Origin: Paenibacillus timonensis
GTDB lineage: Bacteria; Bacillota; Bacilli; Paenibacillales; Paenibacillaceae
Direction: 5' to 3'
Assembly: GCF_022427145.1 (NCBI RefSeq)
Contig: NZ_JAKSXN010000035.1
Coordinates: 1 to 61,378, forward strand
DNA: 61,378 nucleotides
Within the stretch, counting starts at the first letter, position 1. Each line of letters begins with the position of its first letter. Below are positions 8,031-16,476 of this stretch, in pieces. The position numbers and the translations under genes were made by a program. A model generated the notes under the pieces. It did no database searches, was not told the DNA's origin, and was given only the letters and a program-made list of their open reading frames with translations.

Positions 8031-9716
8031 TTACGTTCTTTGAAGATAATATACCACAGATTCGTAGGGTCTCAGCCGAATAAGTTGCGGGGCCGCCGGG
8101 GAATCCGCATAGTTGGACAGCAATAGCCGGCTTTCGTACACACTCCAACCGTCCCCGTCGGGCAGCCGGAATTCCGCTTCCTCGGCAAAAAAGTTGTTCA
8201 CGACGAGCAGCTTCTCCGCCCCGCCGTCGCGCACATAAGCAAACACCGCCAGATCGTCTTCGGCCAGCAGCTCGAACCGCCCGGTCGTAATCAGGTCGTA
8301 TTCCTTCCGTAGCTGGATCAACTTCCGGTAATGGTGAAAAATCGAGTCCGGGTCCGCCGCCGCTTGCTCCGCATTGATCTCCTTGTAGTTGTCCGCCGGG
8401 CGAATCCACGGCGTGCCGGTCGTAAACCCTGCGTTCGGCCCGTCATTCCACTGCACCGGGGTTCGCCCGTTGTCGCGCGACTTCTGGGCCAGAATCTTCA
8501 GGATTTCCGCCTCGTCCATGCCACGCTCCTTCAGGATGCGGTACATGTTCAGCGATTCCACGTCGCGGTAGTCTTCGATCCGGTCGAAGCCCGGATTCGT
8601 CATCCCGAATTCTTCCCCTTGGAAAATGTACGGCGTCCCCTGCAGCATATGCATCGAGGTCGCCAGCATTTTCGCCGATTCGCGGTGATATTCCCCGTCG
8701 TCCCCAAACCGCGACACGACGCGGGGCTGATCGTGATTGCACCAGAACAGCGCGTTCCACCCGCCGCCTTCGTACATCCCGGTTTGCCACTCGGCCAAAA
8801 TCCGTTTCAACCGCAGGAAGTCGAGCTCGCCGATCGCCCATTTTTCCCCGTTCGGATAATCCACCTTCAAATGATGGAAGCTGAAGGTCATGTCCAATTC
8901 CTTGCGTTCCGGATGCGTATAGCGTACACAATGCTCCAGCGAAGTCGACGACATCTCCCCGACGGTCATCATCTCGTAGCCGGCAAATACCGCGCGGTTC
9001 ATCTCCTGAAGATAATCATGGATTTTCGGCCCGTCGGTGTAATATTTCCGGCCGTCCCCGGGAGCCGCCGACCCGTCGTCGTCCAGAAAACGCGGGTCCT
9101 TGGAAAGGAGATTGATGACGTCCAGCCGGAAGCCGTCCACGCCTTTATCCAGCCAAAATTTCATCATCCCGTAAATCTCTTCGCGCAGCCGGGCATTCTC
9201 CCAGTTCAAGTCGGCTTGGGTCACATCGAAGAGATGAAGGTAATATTGGTCCGTTGCTTCGTCGTACTGCCAAGCGTTCCCGCCGAATTTCGAGACCCAA
9301 TTGTTCGGAGGGCCGTCTTCCTTGCCGTCCCGCCAAACGTAATAATCCCGGTAAGGGTTGTCCTTGGATGACCTGGCGGCGACGAACCACGGATGCTCGG
9401 TCGAGGTATGGTTCACGACAATGTCCATCAGGATCCGGAGTCCGCAGCGGTGGGCTTCCTCCAGCAGCTGGTCGAAGTCCTCCATTGTGCCGTAAGGCTC
9501 ATAAATCCGGTAATAATCGCGGATATCATACCCGTTATCCCGTTGCGGCGAGTCATACACCGGCGTCAGCCAGATCACGTCCACGCCCAACTCCGCGAGG
9601 TAATCCAGCTTGCGGATGATCCCCTGCAGATCGCCGACTCCATTGCCTGTCGTGTCGTTGAAGCTCTTGGGATAGATTTGATAAACGACCGCCTTCTTCC
9701 ACCAAGGTTCCGTCAT
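8031..9716 (-). CDS. treA: Alpha,alpha-phosphotrehalase
   Basis: 561 aa, GH13 enzyme cleaving trehalose-6-phosphate to glucose and glucose-6-phosphate in the cytoplasm. Family marks: EPWWKKAVVYQIYPKSFND at the start, DIVVNHTS near residue 97, nucleophile D199 in DGFRLDVIN, acid/base E254 in TVGEMSS, and D329 in WCNHDQPR. The frame is open 15 codons further upstream, but the ATG after GGACAGG fits the usual N terminus. Middle gene of the trehalose operon, 66 bp after the transporter and 19 bp before treR. Also named treC in enterobacteria. Confidence 0.95.
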   Translation of the reverse strand: MTEPWWKKAVVYQIYPKSFNDTTGNGVGDLQGIIRKLDYLAELGVDVIWLTPVYDSPQRDNGYDIRDYYRIYEPYGTMEDFDQLLEEAHRCGLRILMDIVVNHTSTEHPWFVAARSSKDNPYRDYYVWRDGKEDGPPNNWVSKFGGNAWQYDEATDQYYLHLFDVTQADLNWENARLREEIYGMMKFWLDKGVDGFRLDVINLLSKDPRFLDDDGSAAPGDGRKYYTDGPKIHDYLQEMNRAVFAGYEMMTVGEMSSTSLEHCVRYTHPERKELDMTFSFHHLKVDYPNGEKWAIGELDFLRLKRILAEWQTGMYEGGGWNALFWCNHDQPRVVSRFGDDGEYHRESAKMLATSMHMLQGTPYIFQGEEFGMTNPGFDRIEDYRDVESLNMYRILKERGMDEAEILKILAQKSRDNGRTPVQWNDGPNAGFTTGTPWIRPADNYKEINAEQAAADPDSIFHHYRKLIQLRKEYDLITTGRFELLAEDDLAVFAYVRDGGAEKLLVVNNFFAEEAEFRLPDGDGWSVYESRLLLSNYADSPAAPQLIRLRPYESVVYYLQRT

Positions 9717-9782
9717 GTCCAACACCTGTCCTTTCCTGAAAAAATCGCAAAGGAGGAACAATTCTGTTCCTCCGCGTAAGGT

Positions 9783-11210
9783 TTAATTTTTCTTGAACGA
9801 TACTTTGCCGATATTCGCTTTCGCGAAGACCATCGTGAGGAGGAACGGGATGACGATCGCCACGGCCATTGCCAAAGCAAAGGTTACCATGTGCTGCGGC
9901 TGGATGGACAAGATGCCCGGCAAACCGCCAACGCCGATGGAATTGGCCATGACGCCCGAACCGACCGAGATGACGGCCGCCACAAGCGATCCGATCATCG
10001 CGGCGAGGAACGGGTACCCGTATTTCAGGTTGATCCCGAACATCGCCGGCTCCGTGACGCCCAGGTAACAGGAAATGGTCGCCGGAATGGAGACCTGCTT
10101 CTCCTCTTCGTTCTTCCGATTGATAAAGATCATGGCCAATACGGCCGAGCCTTGCGCAATATTCGAGAGCGCGATCATCGGCCACAGGTTCGTCCCGCCG
10201 AGCTCGCTCATTAATTGAAGGTCAATGGCATTGGTCATGTGATGCAGTCCGGTGATCACCAACGGCGCATAGGCAAATCCAAAGATCGCGGCGAACAACC
10301 AGCCAAACGAAGAGGTTAAGCCGGTATAAACGACGTCAGAGATGACCGACCCGATTTTCCAGCCAACCGGGCCAAGCACGGTGTGCGCCAGCAGGACGGT
10401 GGGTACGAGCGCGAAGAACGGGACAACGATCATGGAGATCGATTGCGGCACGATTTTGCGCAGCTTCAGCTCCAGGAAGGACAACACCAGCCCCGCCAGG
10501 ATCGCCGGAATGACCTGGGCTTGATAACCGATCATTTGTACCTTGGCAAACCCGAAGTCCCAATACGGAATGTCCGTTGCACCGGCAACACCATAAGCAT
10601 TAAGGAGTTGCGGCGAGACAAGCGTGATCCCCAGCACGATGCCGAGAATCGGCGTGGCGCCCATCTTGCGCGCGACGGCCCAAGTGATGCCGACCGGCAG
10701 GAAGTGGAAGATCGCTTCGCCGATCAGCCACAGGAACGCATGGGTTCCGGCCCAGAACTGCGATACCTCCACCAGCGTTTTCGTGCCGCCCTCCAGCATT
10801 TTGATGTCCCCGATAATGTTGCGGAAGCCCAGGATCAGACCCCCTACCACGATCGCCGGAATCAGCGGGGTGAAAATATCCGCCAGATGCGCGATCATCC
10901 GCTGCAGGAAATTCATGTTTTTCTTGGCCGCTTGCTTGGCTTCTTCTTTCGAGGTGTCGCTGACGCCGGCGATTTTGATGAACTCGTTATAAAATGAGGC
11001 CACTTCGTTGCCGATGATGACCTGAAACTGGCCGGCTTGCGTAAACGTGCCTTTGACCAATTTGATAGCCTGGATCTGTTCGACGTCCGCCTTCTGCGGA
11101 TCGTTTAAGACGAATCTCATGCGGGTCGCGCAGTGAGTCACGACCGAAATATTGTCGCGGCCGCCGACATGCTTCAGCAAATCGTTTGCCGGTTGGGTGT
11201 AGTTGCTCAT
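9783..11210 (-). CDS. treP: PTS trehalose-specific transporter subunit IIBC
   Basis: 475 aa. The EIIB domain occupies about residues 1-90 with the phosphorylated cysteine C27 in SVVTHCATRMRF. The EIIC membrane domain (about 105-470, some ten helices) includes LHHMTNAIDLQLM and NIAQGSAVLA, typical of the glucose/sucrose/trehalose superfamily. It brings in trehalose as trehalose-6-phosphate, using phosphate from HPr and an EIIA; no EIIA domain is fused here, so one from elsewhere must serve. First gene of the trehalose operon, with the TreR-controlled promoter upstream. Confidence 0.94.
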   Translation of the reverse strand: MSNYTQPANDLLKHVGGRDNISVVTHCATRMRFVLNDPQKADVEQIQAIKLVKGTFTQAGQFQVIIGNEVASFYNEFIKIAGVSDTSKEEAKQAAKKNMNFLQRMIAHLADIFTPLIPAIVVGGLILGFRNIIGDIKMLEGGTKTLVEVSQFWAGTHAFLWLIGEAIFHFLPVGITWAVARKMGATPILGIVLGITLVSPQLLNAYGVAGATDIPYWDFGFAKVQMIGYQAQVIPAILAGLVLSFLELKLRKIVPQSISMIVVPFFALVPTVLLAHTVLGPVGWKIGSVISDVVYTGLTSSFGWLFAAIFGFAYAPLVITGLHHMTNAIDLQLMSELGGTNLWPMIALSNIAQGSAVLAMIFINRKNEEEKQVSIPATISCYLGVTEPAMFGINLKYGYPFLAAMIGSLVAAVISVGSGVMANSIGVGGLPGILSIQPQHMVTFALAMAVAIVIPFLLTMVFAKANIGKVSFKKN

Positions 11211-11299
11211 GGATGGTTCCCCCTTCGTGATGTGAGCCGAATGAACAGTTTATTTTGCAGCAAACGCTAGAAAACGATGCCAATCCAGCTTTCGTCTAC

Positions 11300-11357
11300 T
11301 TGTATATACATGTGTTGTTTGCGTTTTCATTTTAACTTGTATATACAAATCCGTCAA
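11300..11357 (-). promoter_or_regulatory. treP promoter with two TreR operators
   Basis: Minus-strand sigma-A promoter TTGACG (11352-11357)-N17-TAAAAT (11329-11334). One box TTGTATATACAA (11337-11348) fills the spacer. A second, TTGTATATACAT (11300-11311), lies 18 bp past the -10. The boxes are 37 bp apart. The consensus is the known Bacillus TreR site, so repression by blocking polymerase is well supported. Confidence 0.9.
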
Positions 11358-11378
11358 TCCCTATTTTTCGACAACAAT

Positions 11379-11421
11379 AAAAGAGTGCCCCGCAACCTTT
11401 GATAAGGTCTGGGACACTCTT
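11379..11421 (-). terminator. Terminator after the carbohydrate-binding protein gene
   Basis: Stem AAGAGTG ... CACTCTT with inner pairing and, on the minus strand, a T-rich tail. It separates this operon from the trehalose promoter. Confidence 0.75.
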
Positions 11422-11444
11422 GCTAAGGCTTAAGAACTTGAGGT

Positions 11445-13622
11445 TTACAGCCCGTCTGTCGACGACGGGGCGGTTGGCGCTTGATCCGCAGGTGCTGTCG
11501 CTTGGTCCGTCGGGCGTTCGCCTTGCGGTCCCATGCCCCGCCCGCCTCTTCCGCCACCGCCAGGCCCGAATCCGGCATTGCCGGTCGTCACGCCGGATTC
11601 GTTCAGCCACGTCGTGATGCTGTCGGTGATTTCAAAACTAACCACCTTCGTGCCGCCCGTGTACTGCCCGTCCGTATACATGCCGTCCGTCGCGCTGCCC
11701 GCGGAGGATCCACCGGTGTACAGGACATAGGAGCCTTTCTTCAGGTCCGGGGAGCTGATCACGATCGATTGGTAGTTTTTCGTCGGAGCAAAGGTCAGGA
11801 TTTCGTTGCCTGCGTTATCCTCTAAATGTACCAACGTGCCTGCTTGCTGCGTCTCCGGGAAGGTCATCGCAACCGAGTATTGGCTGGAGGTATCAGATGG
11901 GGCTTGCGCCATCCCCGAGCTTCCCGCCGCGACCAAGATACCGCCGGTCATCTCGTAACTTCCGTTATAATCCAGCGGACCGTTGCCGCTATTTGTCGGC
12001 CCGTTCACGAGGGCCGTGCCGCCGGTCATCACGATCGACCCGTTGGAATCCAGTCCGTCGCCGGCCGCATCAACGTAAAGATATCCGCCGCTGATCGTTA
12101 AGATGTTGCCGGCTGATGCGGCAAACTCGTCTTGGCTGCCGCTTGCATCATTGCCGCCCGAGACGTTGACGCCGTCGTCCGTTGCGATCAGGCGGGTTTC
12201 ACCACCCGACACCGTAATGGCTCCGCCTTCGATGCCTTCGTAACTCTTCGTGATGTCGATCGTCCCGCCGGCGATCGCCAGCGTTGCGTCGGCATGGAAC
12301 CCGTCATCGCCCGATGCGACTTTGAACTTGCCGTCTTTTACGCTGACATTGGTATTGCCGTGAACGGCATCGTCCGCGGAATCGAGCGTGAAGCTGCCGT
12401 TATTGAGGACGATCTCGCCGCTTGCTTTAAGCCCTTTTTTGCTATCCGATTCCGTATCCGTAGATTCGGCTTCCGTATTGGCTGACCCATCCGCAGCCAC
12501 ATTCATAGCCGCACTCGTCTGTGCCGGTTCTTCCATCATCCCTGCAACCTCCGATGCTCCGGACGTCGCATCCGCCTCGGACGATGGTTTGGATCCCGCC
12601 GGTTGTCCGGCATCCCCGGGGTTCATGCCGCCCGGTTTGCCCCACTGACCGCCGCCCCGGCCGTTATCCTGCACTTTGACTTCGCCATTTGCACTGCCGC
12701 CGCCCGTGACGATGCCAAACGTCCCTCCATCAACGACCAGTTGGGTCGCTGCCTGGATGCCATCCGTTCCTGCCGTCACGTTAAACGTGCCGCCGGCGAT
12801 GGCGACGAACCCTTTGCCGTCGTCGGTGTCGTTGCTCGATTTGATGCCGTCCCCGCCGGCTTTTACGGTGATCTGCCCGTCCTTCACCGCGACCATATCC
12901 TTACCGAGAATGCCGTCATCTACGGCCTCGACCTTGATCATGCCGCCGACGATTTTCAGGTCGTCCTTGCTGTTGATGCCGTTGTTAGAATTGCCGGTTA
13001 CGGTCAGCGAGCCCGCCCCGTTGATCGTCAAATCCGCTTTGCTGAAAATCGCCGCATTCGGGGCATCCGTTTCCGCCTCGGTCACAGCGTAACTTTGACC
13101 ATCCGACACGGTGTTTTCTGTCCCCTCCTGAAGGGTGAGGATGACATTCCCCGCCGCTTTGACGTAAATCGGGGCGCTGTCGTTATCGTGAATCTCCGCT
13201 TCGTTCAGCACCAACTGAACGTCGCTATCCTCCGCCGCGTCCACGATAATTTGGCCGTCGCTCAGCTTGCCGCTCAGGACATAGGTCCCTGCCGCATCGA
13301 TCGTCACCGTACCGCCCGAGACCTTGGCTCCGGAACCGTTAACGGTGGCTGTATTGCCGTTTAGCATGATCGCAGTCGAAGTGTCGGCGCTCCAATCCGT
13401 CTTCGTATCGCGATCCTTGAAGGTGACGAGATCAGCGACGGTGATGTCCACCAGTTCCGTGCCCGACCCGGCAGAGGTCAACTCCGCGGCAGCCCCTGTC
13501 TCCTTCGTCTGGTCTTCCGTGGCCGAAGCCGCCCCGCAGGCGGTCATCATCGCCGTGCAGAGCATGATAATCCCTAACTTGCTTCCCATCCCCCAAGTAT
13601 TCCATGTACTCCATTTATTCAT
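11445..13622 (-). CDS. Cthe_2159-type carbohydrate-binding lipoprotein
   Basis: 725 aa, exported. The second ATG is taken as start because AAGGA is 9 nt before it. Residues 1-30 form a signal peptide ending MMTAC, a likely lipobox. The body is built of repeated beta-solenoid rungs such as GGTFNVTAGTDGIQA, SGGETRLIATDDGVNVSGG and GGYLYVDAAGDGLDSNGS, the pattern of the Cthe_2159 family, whose founding member binds polygalacturonic acid and calcium. The Asp-rich turns (DGI, DDGV, DGLDSNG) suit calcium binding. A Gly/Arg and Pro/Ala-rich tail ends the protein. Third gene of a unit with DUF4956 and VTC-domain genes; this trio recurs in Firmicutes. Confidence 0.85.
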   Translation of the reverse strand: MNKWSTWNTWGMGSKLGIIMLCTAMMTACGAASATEDQTKETGAAAELTSAGSGTELVDITVADLVTFKDRDTKTDWSADTSTAIMLNGNTATVNGSGAKVSGGTVTIDAAGTYVLSGKLSDGQIIVDAAEDSDVQLVLNEAEIHDNDSAPIYVKAAGNVILTLQEGTENTVSDGQSYAVTEAETDAPNAAIFSKADLTINGAGSLTVTGNSNNGINSKDDLKIVGGMIKVEAVDDGILGKDMVAVKDGQITVKAGGDGIKSSNDTDDGKGFVAIAGGTFNVTAGTDGIQAATQLVVDGGTFGIVTGGGSANGEVKVQDNGRGGGQWGKPGGMNPGDAGQPAGSKPSSEADATSGASEVAGMMEEPAQTSAAMNVAADGSANTEAESTDTESDSKKGLKASGEIVLNNGSFTLDSADDAVHGNTNVSVKDGKFKVASGDDGFHADATLAIAGGTIDITKSYEGIEGGAITVSGGETRLIATDDGVNVSGGNDASGSQDEFAASAGNILTISGGYLYVDAAGDGLDSNGSIVMTGGTALVNGPTNSGNGPLDYNGSYEMTGGILVAAGSSGMAQAPSDTSSQYSVAMTFPETQQAGTLVHLEDNAGNEILTFAPTKNYQSIVISSPDLKKGSYVLYTGGSSAGSATDGMYTDGQYTGGTKVVSFEITDSITTWLNESGVTTGNAGFGPGGGGRGGRGMGPQGERPTDQATAPADQAPTAPSSTDGL

Positions 13623-13646
13623 CGTGCTCATTCCTTCCGGTTAAGT

Positions 13647-14336
13647 TTAATAGCTGTCCGCCGTTGTCGTCGGACTCATCGTCAGCGAAAGATCCAGGTT
13701 GCCGTTGCGGCAGCGAATATCGTCCAAAAATTCCTTTTGGTTGATCAGGCGGTCCAGCTTAATGCTGTACACCAGCTCGTACAGGCTGCCCAGTTCGGTG
13801 GTCCGGATTTTCCGGAGCTCGTAATCCACGTTGTGTTTCTTAAACACTTCATCGAACGCTTCCTCGTAACCCAAATTTTCCGGGATCGTCACTTTCAGCG
13901 TCTTCTGCTGCGTTTGGGGTGCACCGTAACGGAACCGGTTCAGAAGGACCATCAGCACGCAAAGGATGAGGGTGAACAGCACGGCGTAGCCGAAGGAACC
14001 CACCCCGCAGGCCAAGCCCGCCGCCATCGTAAACAGGACGTAGGAAATGTCCTTCGGATCGCCCGGCGCGCTGCGAAAACGGATGATCGAGAACGCCCCG
14101 GCCAAGCTGAATGCCCGAGCCACGTTGCTGCCGATCAGGAGAATGATGATCGCCACGATGGAGGGCAGCAGGACCATGGTGAGGGTGAAATTTTGCGAAT
14201 ACCCTTGCGGGTTGGTTTTCATATAGGTCAAGCTGATGATGCCGCCAAGAAGAATCGCTATAAGAATGGTGACGATGGCGTTGGTGAAGGTTAATTCGGT
14301 CGTCGCCAAACTGACGTTAAAGAGGGAATCAAGCAT
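13647..14336 (-). CDS. DUF4956 membrane protein
   Basis: 229 aa. Four hydrophobic segments in the first 135 residues (AIVTILIAILLGGIISLTYM, LLPSIVAIIILLIG, FTMAAGLACGVGSFGYAV, LILCVLMVLL) and a soluble C-terminal domain of about 90 residues. The conserved GAFSIIRFRSAPGDPKDISY between helices marks the family. Function unproved; it is nearly always beside VTC-domain and CotH or Cthe_2159 genes, as here, where it overlaps the VTC gene by 8 bp. Confidence 0.87.
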   Translation of the reverse strand: MLDSLFNVSLATTELTFTNAIVTILIAILLGGIISLTYMKTNPQGYSQNFTLTMVLLPSIVAIIILLIGSNVARAFSLAGAFSIIRFRSAPGDPKDISYVLFTMAAGLACGVGSFGYAVLFTLILCVLMVLLNRFRYGAPQTQQKTLKVTIPENLGYEEAFDEVFKKHNVDYELRKIRTTELGSLYELVYSIKLDRLINQKEFLDDIRCRNGNLDLSLTMSPTTTADSY

Positions 14337-15072
14337 ACCGCATACGCTCCTTTTCGAGATCTCTGGATTTCAGCATTTTCTTGTACTCATTGCCGTATTT
14401 GGAGAAACTGGTGCGGAACATTTGGTGCTCCGACAGCATTTTGGCCAACCAGACCGGCACGGTTTTTTCGGCTTTCACTTCCATGAGCCACAGCCCGTTC
14501 TCAACCAGCGACTCGCCATGGTCGCCTTGCTCCAGCTTCAGGTCATAACGGCGGCTGCGGATATGCGTATCGAAGGTGATGCGTAAATCCCGGCTTGTCT
14601 TGCAAAACAACGCCTTACGCTCATAGGCCAAGTACACCTTCGGTTCCAGCTGGTACCGCTGCAGGAAGTAGGCGATTTCATGCAGGACCTGCCGATTCAT
14701 GTAGTCCTTGTACTCCGGCTCGATCCCCGTCCGGACGAAATCATAAGCCTCTTGCAGCCCCAGCGACGTCCGGCGTTTGTTCACCAGGCCGAACACTTTC
14801 TTTTTGATCTCCAGGTATCCTTTCGCATTCGGGTCCGGGACGCCGTAAGCCCGGAGTCGCAGCTTCTCTTTGTATTTGGGCTTGGCCAAACTGTTCCGGA
14901 TCAACGCGTCGTCCTTCGTATCAAAATACAGGTTGCTGATGGAGTAGAACTCGTGCTGCTTGTTATATTCGTCCGGTTCCATATATTCGAGCAGCTCGTC
15001 GTATAACCGGCGGTAGGCCGCATCGTCCAACAAATATTTGTTTTCGTATCGGTTGAAAACCTCGATCGCCAT
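14329..15072 (-). CDS. VTC-domain (polyphosphate polymerase-like) protein
   Basis: 247 aa, a full VTC/CYTH-like tunnel domain: N-terminal FNRYENKYLLDDAAYRRL, basic strands KYKEKLRLRAYG and YLEIKKKVFGLVNKRR, YERKALFC, DLRITFDTHIRSRR and the acidic VENGLWLMEVK. In yeast Vtc4 these residues hold triphosphate, metal and growing polyphosphate; bacterial members are unproved. Predicted cytoplasmic, with the DUF4956 protein in the membrane. First gene of the operon; its promoter carries the same box as the two-component system. Confidence 0.85.
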   Translation of the reverse strand: MAIEVFNRYENKYLLDDAAYRRLYDELLEYMEPDEYNKQHEFYSISNLYFDTKDDALIRNSLAKPKYKEKLRLRAYGVPDPNAKGYLEIKKKVFGLVNKRRTSLGLQEAYDFVRTGIEPEYKDYMNRQVLHEIAYFLQRYQLEPKVYLAYERKALFCKTSRDLRITFDTHIRSRRYDLKLEQGDHGESLVENGLWLMEVKAEKTVPVWLAKMLSEHQMFRTSFSKYGNEYKKMLKSRDLEKERMRYA

Positions 15073-15140
15073 TCGATTCCTTCCTTTCTTGCGGTTGCTT
15101 TATCGCTTCCTGCGGGGTGTCTCCCGCTTGGCATGGTTGT

Positions 15141-15172
15141 ATCATAGTCCCTCAACCTTTAACGAACCTTAA
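15141..15172 (-). promoter_or_regulatory. VTC operon promoter with direct-repeat activator box
   Basis: Minus strand TTAAGGTTCGTTAAAGGTT (15154-15172), then 7 bp, then TATGAT (-10, 15141-15146). No good -35 exists; the box lies where it would be. An AAGGTT hexamer repeats after 11 bp, the layout of OmpR/PhoB-type activators. Confidence 0.65.
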
Positions 15173-15183
15173 GCAATATGGAA

Positions 15184-15267
15184 GCGGTCGTTCAAAAAGT
15201 CAGCTTCGGATCACGAAGCGTATTCGGGGGCGACTATCCGGCGTCGAATCTTGCATTCAGCCGGGCC
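15184..15267. repeat. 84-bp direct repeat, copy 1
   Basis: Identical to 15370-15453, offset 186 bp. It contains the hairpin GCTTCG-GATCA-CGAAGC. It lies in the gap between the VTC operon and the two-component genes. Open frames across both copies arise from the repetition and have no ribosome site. Confidence 0.92.
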
Positions 15268-15369
15268 CTCCGCTGCTCACGTAGCCTCCAGCTACGCTCC
15301 GCTGCTCAGTCCCTAGCTTCATCCAACCTTCTCGGTGCTCCAAACCTGATTTTTGAACCTTTATTGCAG

Positions 15370-15453
15370 GCGGTCGTTCAAAAAGTCAGCTTCGGATCAC
15401 GAAGCGTATTCGGGGGCGACTATCCGGCGTCGAATCTTGCATTCAGCCGGGCC
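15370..15453. repeat. 84-bp direct repeat, copy 2
   Basis: Second identical copy of 15184-15267. Sequence identity ends right after GGGCC at both, which suggests a mobile or recombining unit rather than chance. Confidence 0.92.
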
Positions 15454-15553
15454 TAGGCGGATGCTTCCGAAGCATGTTCCTGCGGAAACATTTCAGCTGC
15501 TCACGTAGCCACCAAGTTCAAAGTCACCTTCTCTGCTCCGCCGCTCCCCGCGC

Positions 15554-15735
15554 TAACGGACCTCAGAGACGCTATTGGATGGTTATGGACACTTGCTCGA
15601 TTCTAACGGACCCAGGTGACCTTATATAGAGCAAAAGCAGCTGAATCGACGCTGACCGACTAATTAAGGTCTCTGGAGTCCGCTACAGCGGGAAATGATC
15701 GGGAAATACGCAAATAAGGTCTTTACGGTCCGTTA
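15554..15735. repeat. TAACGGACC element array, two direct and two inverted copies
   Basis: Consensus TAACGGACC, 5-6 nt, GACCTTATT. Plus-strand copies at 15554-15576 and 15604-15626; minus-strand copies at 15662-15685 and 15713-15735. Within each pair the offset is exactly 50 bp, and the pairs face each other. No coding sequence. Confidence 0.8.
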
Positions 15736-15844
15736 CGCATCGCTCTCGACTAGGTATTTCTCCGGTACTACACACGCTCTCTCTACCATTTGCCACATCC
15801 CATCCATGCTCAGCCCCTATCGACCACAACCCATTTAGTCACTT

Positions 15845-15883
15845 GCAATACCTGCCACTTCGAGCTCCTTATGACCTGCCTGC
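15845..15883. repeat. 39-bp direct repeat, copy 1
   Basis: Starts GCAATACCTGCC and ends ATGACCTGCCTGC; repeated with few changes at 16233-16272. Each copy is followed about 90-100 bp later by a TAACGCTT element, so a larger block may have been duplicated. Confidence 0.75.
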
Positions 15884-15944
15884 TATTTACCAACGATCAT
15901 TCTCTATGAGGACAACCCGAGGAGCGAGTAACAAATTTGGACTC

Positions 15945-16346
15945 TAACGCTTGCCACAAGGCTTATATCCGCCAAAAGGGTCGTTTTCCGATTCTAACGC
16001 GGATCACAGAGCTTATTGCCCACTTTTGAAGCTGAAATCGGGTATTTTCTGCGAAATAGCTTTGCTCAGAAGCGTTAGAATTTCCACAACGGCAAATTCG
16101 CCACAATAGCGTTTCTCACCAGCGTTAGAGAATTTGAGTTCCGGTAGAGCCACATTAGCGTTCCTAATCAGCGTTAGCTCATGGGGGCAGTAGATCAGCA
16201 CGGAGACGAACTAATGAAATGAATGTTACTCGGCAATACCTGCCGCTACGAGCTCCTTTATGACCTGCCTGCACCAACTCACTTTCTTTCGATCGAGGTA
16301 CAGTAACTTCCACTTAGCCTCTAACGCTTGTCACACAGCTTAGATC
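15945..16346. repeat. TAACGCTT element array, six copies
   Basis: Consensus TAACGCTT, about 6 nt, AGCTTAT, often with a GCTT/AAGC stem. Plus-strand copies begin at 15945, 15995 and 16322; minus-strand copies begin at 16077, 16127 and 16176. Neighbouring copies are 50, 50 and 49 bp apart. The unit starts TAACG and ends CTTAT like the array at 15554, so both may descend from one element. Nothing codes here. Confidence 0.8.
16233..16272. repeat. 39-bp direct repeat, copy 2
   Basis: Near-identical to 15845-15883, with one extra T and a few substitutions. Confidence 0.75.
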
Positions 16347-16388
16347 AGCCAAAACCACCGTTTTACGACCGCCGAATCATCCCTCCGG

Positions 16389-16420
16389 TTAAGGTTGATT
16401 AAAGGTAATCCTGATATAAT
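16389..16420 (+). promoter_or_regulatory. Two-component operon promoter with the same direct-repeat box
   Basis: TTAAGGTTGATTAAAGGTA (16389-16407), 7 bp, TATAAT (16415-16420). Box and spacing match the VTC operon promoter on the other side of the gap, which points to autoregulation and shared control by the response regulator. Confidence 0.65.
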
Positions 16421-16476
16421 GGCTACATTAGAGAAGCGCGTAACAAGCGAATAACTTGCGGAGGAAGGCACCCAAG

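Noticed and set aside
15178..15456. 92-codon frame with an internal protein repeat
   Set aside because: The protein repeat merely reflects the 84-bp DNA repeat. There is no ribosome site, and the unit also carries a hairpin, so it is not a gene.
16013..16201. 62-codon minus-strand frame
   Set aside because: Runs across three phased TAACGCTT elements and has no ribosome site.
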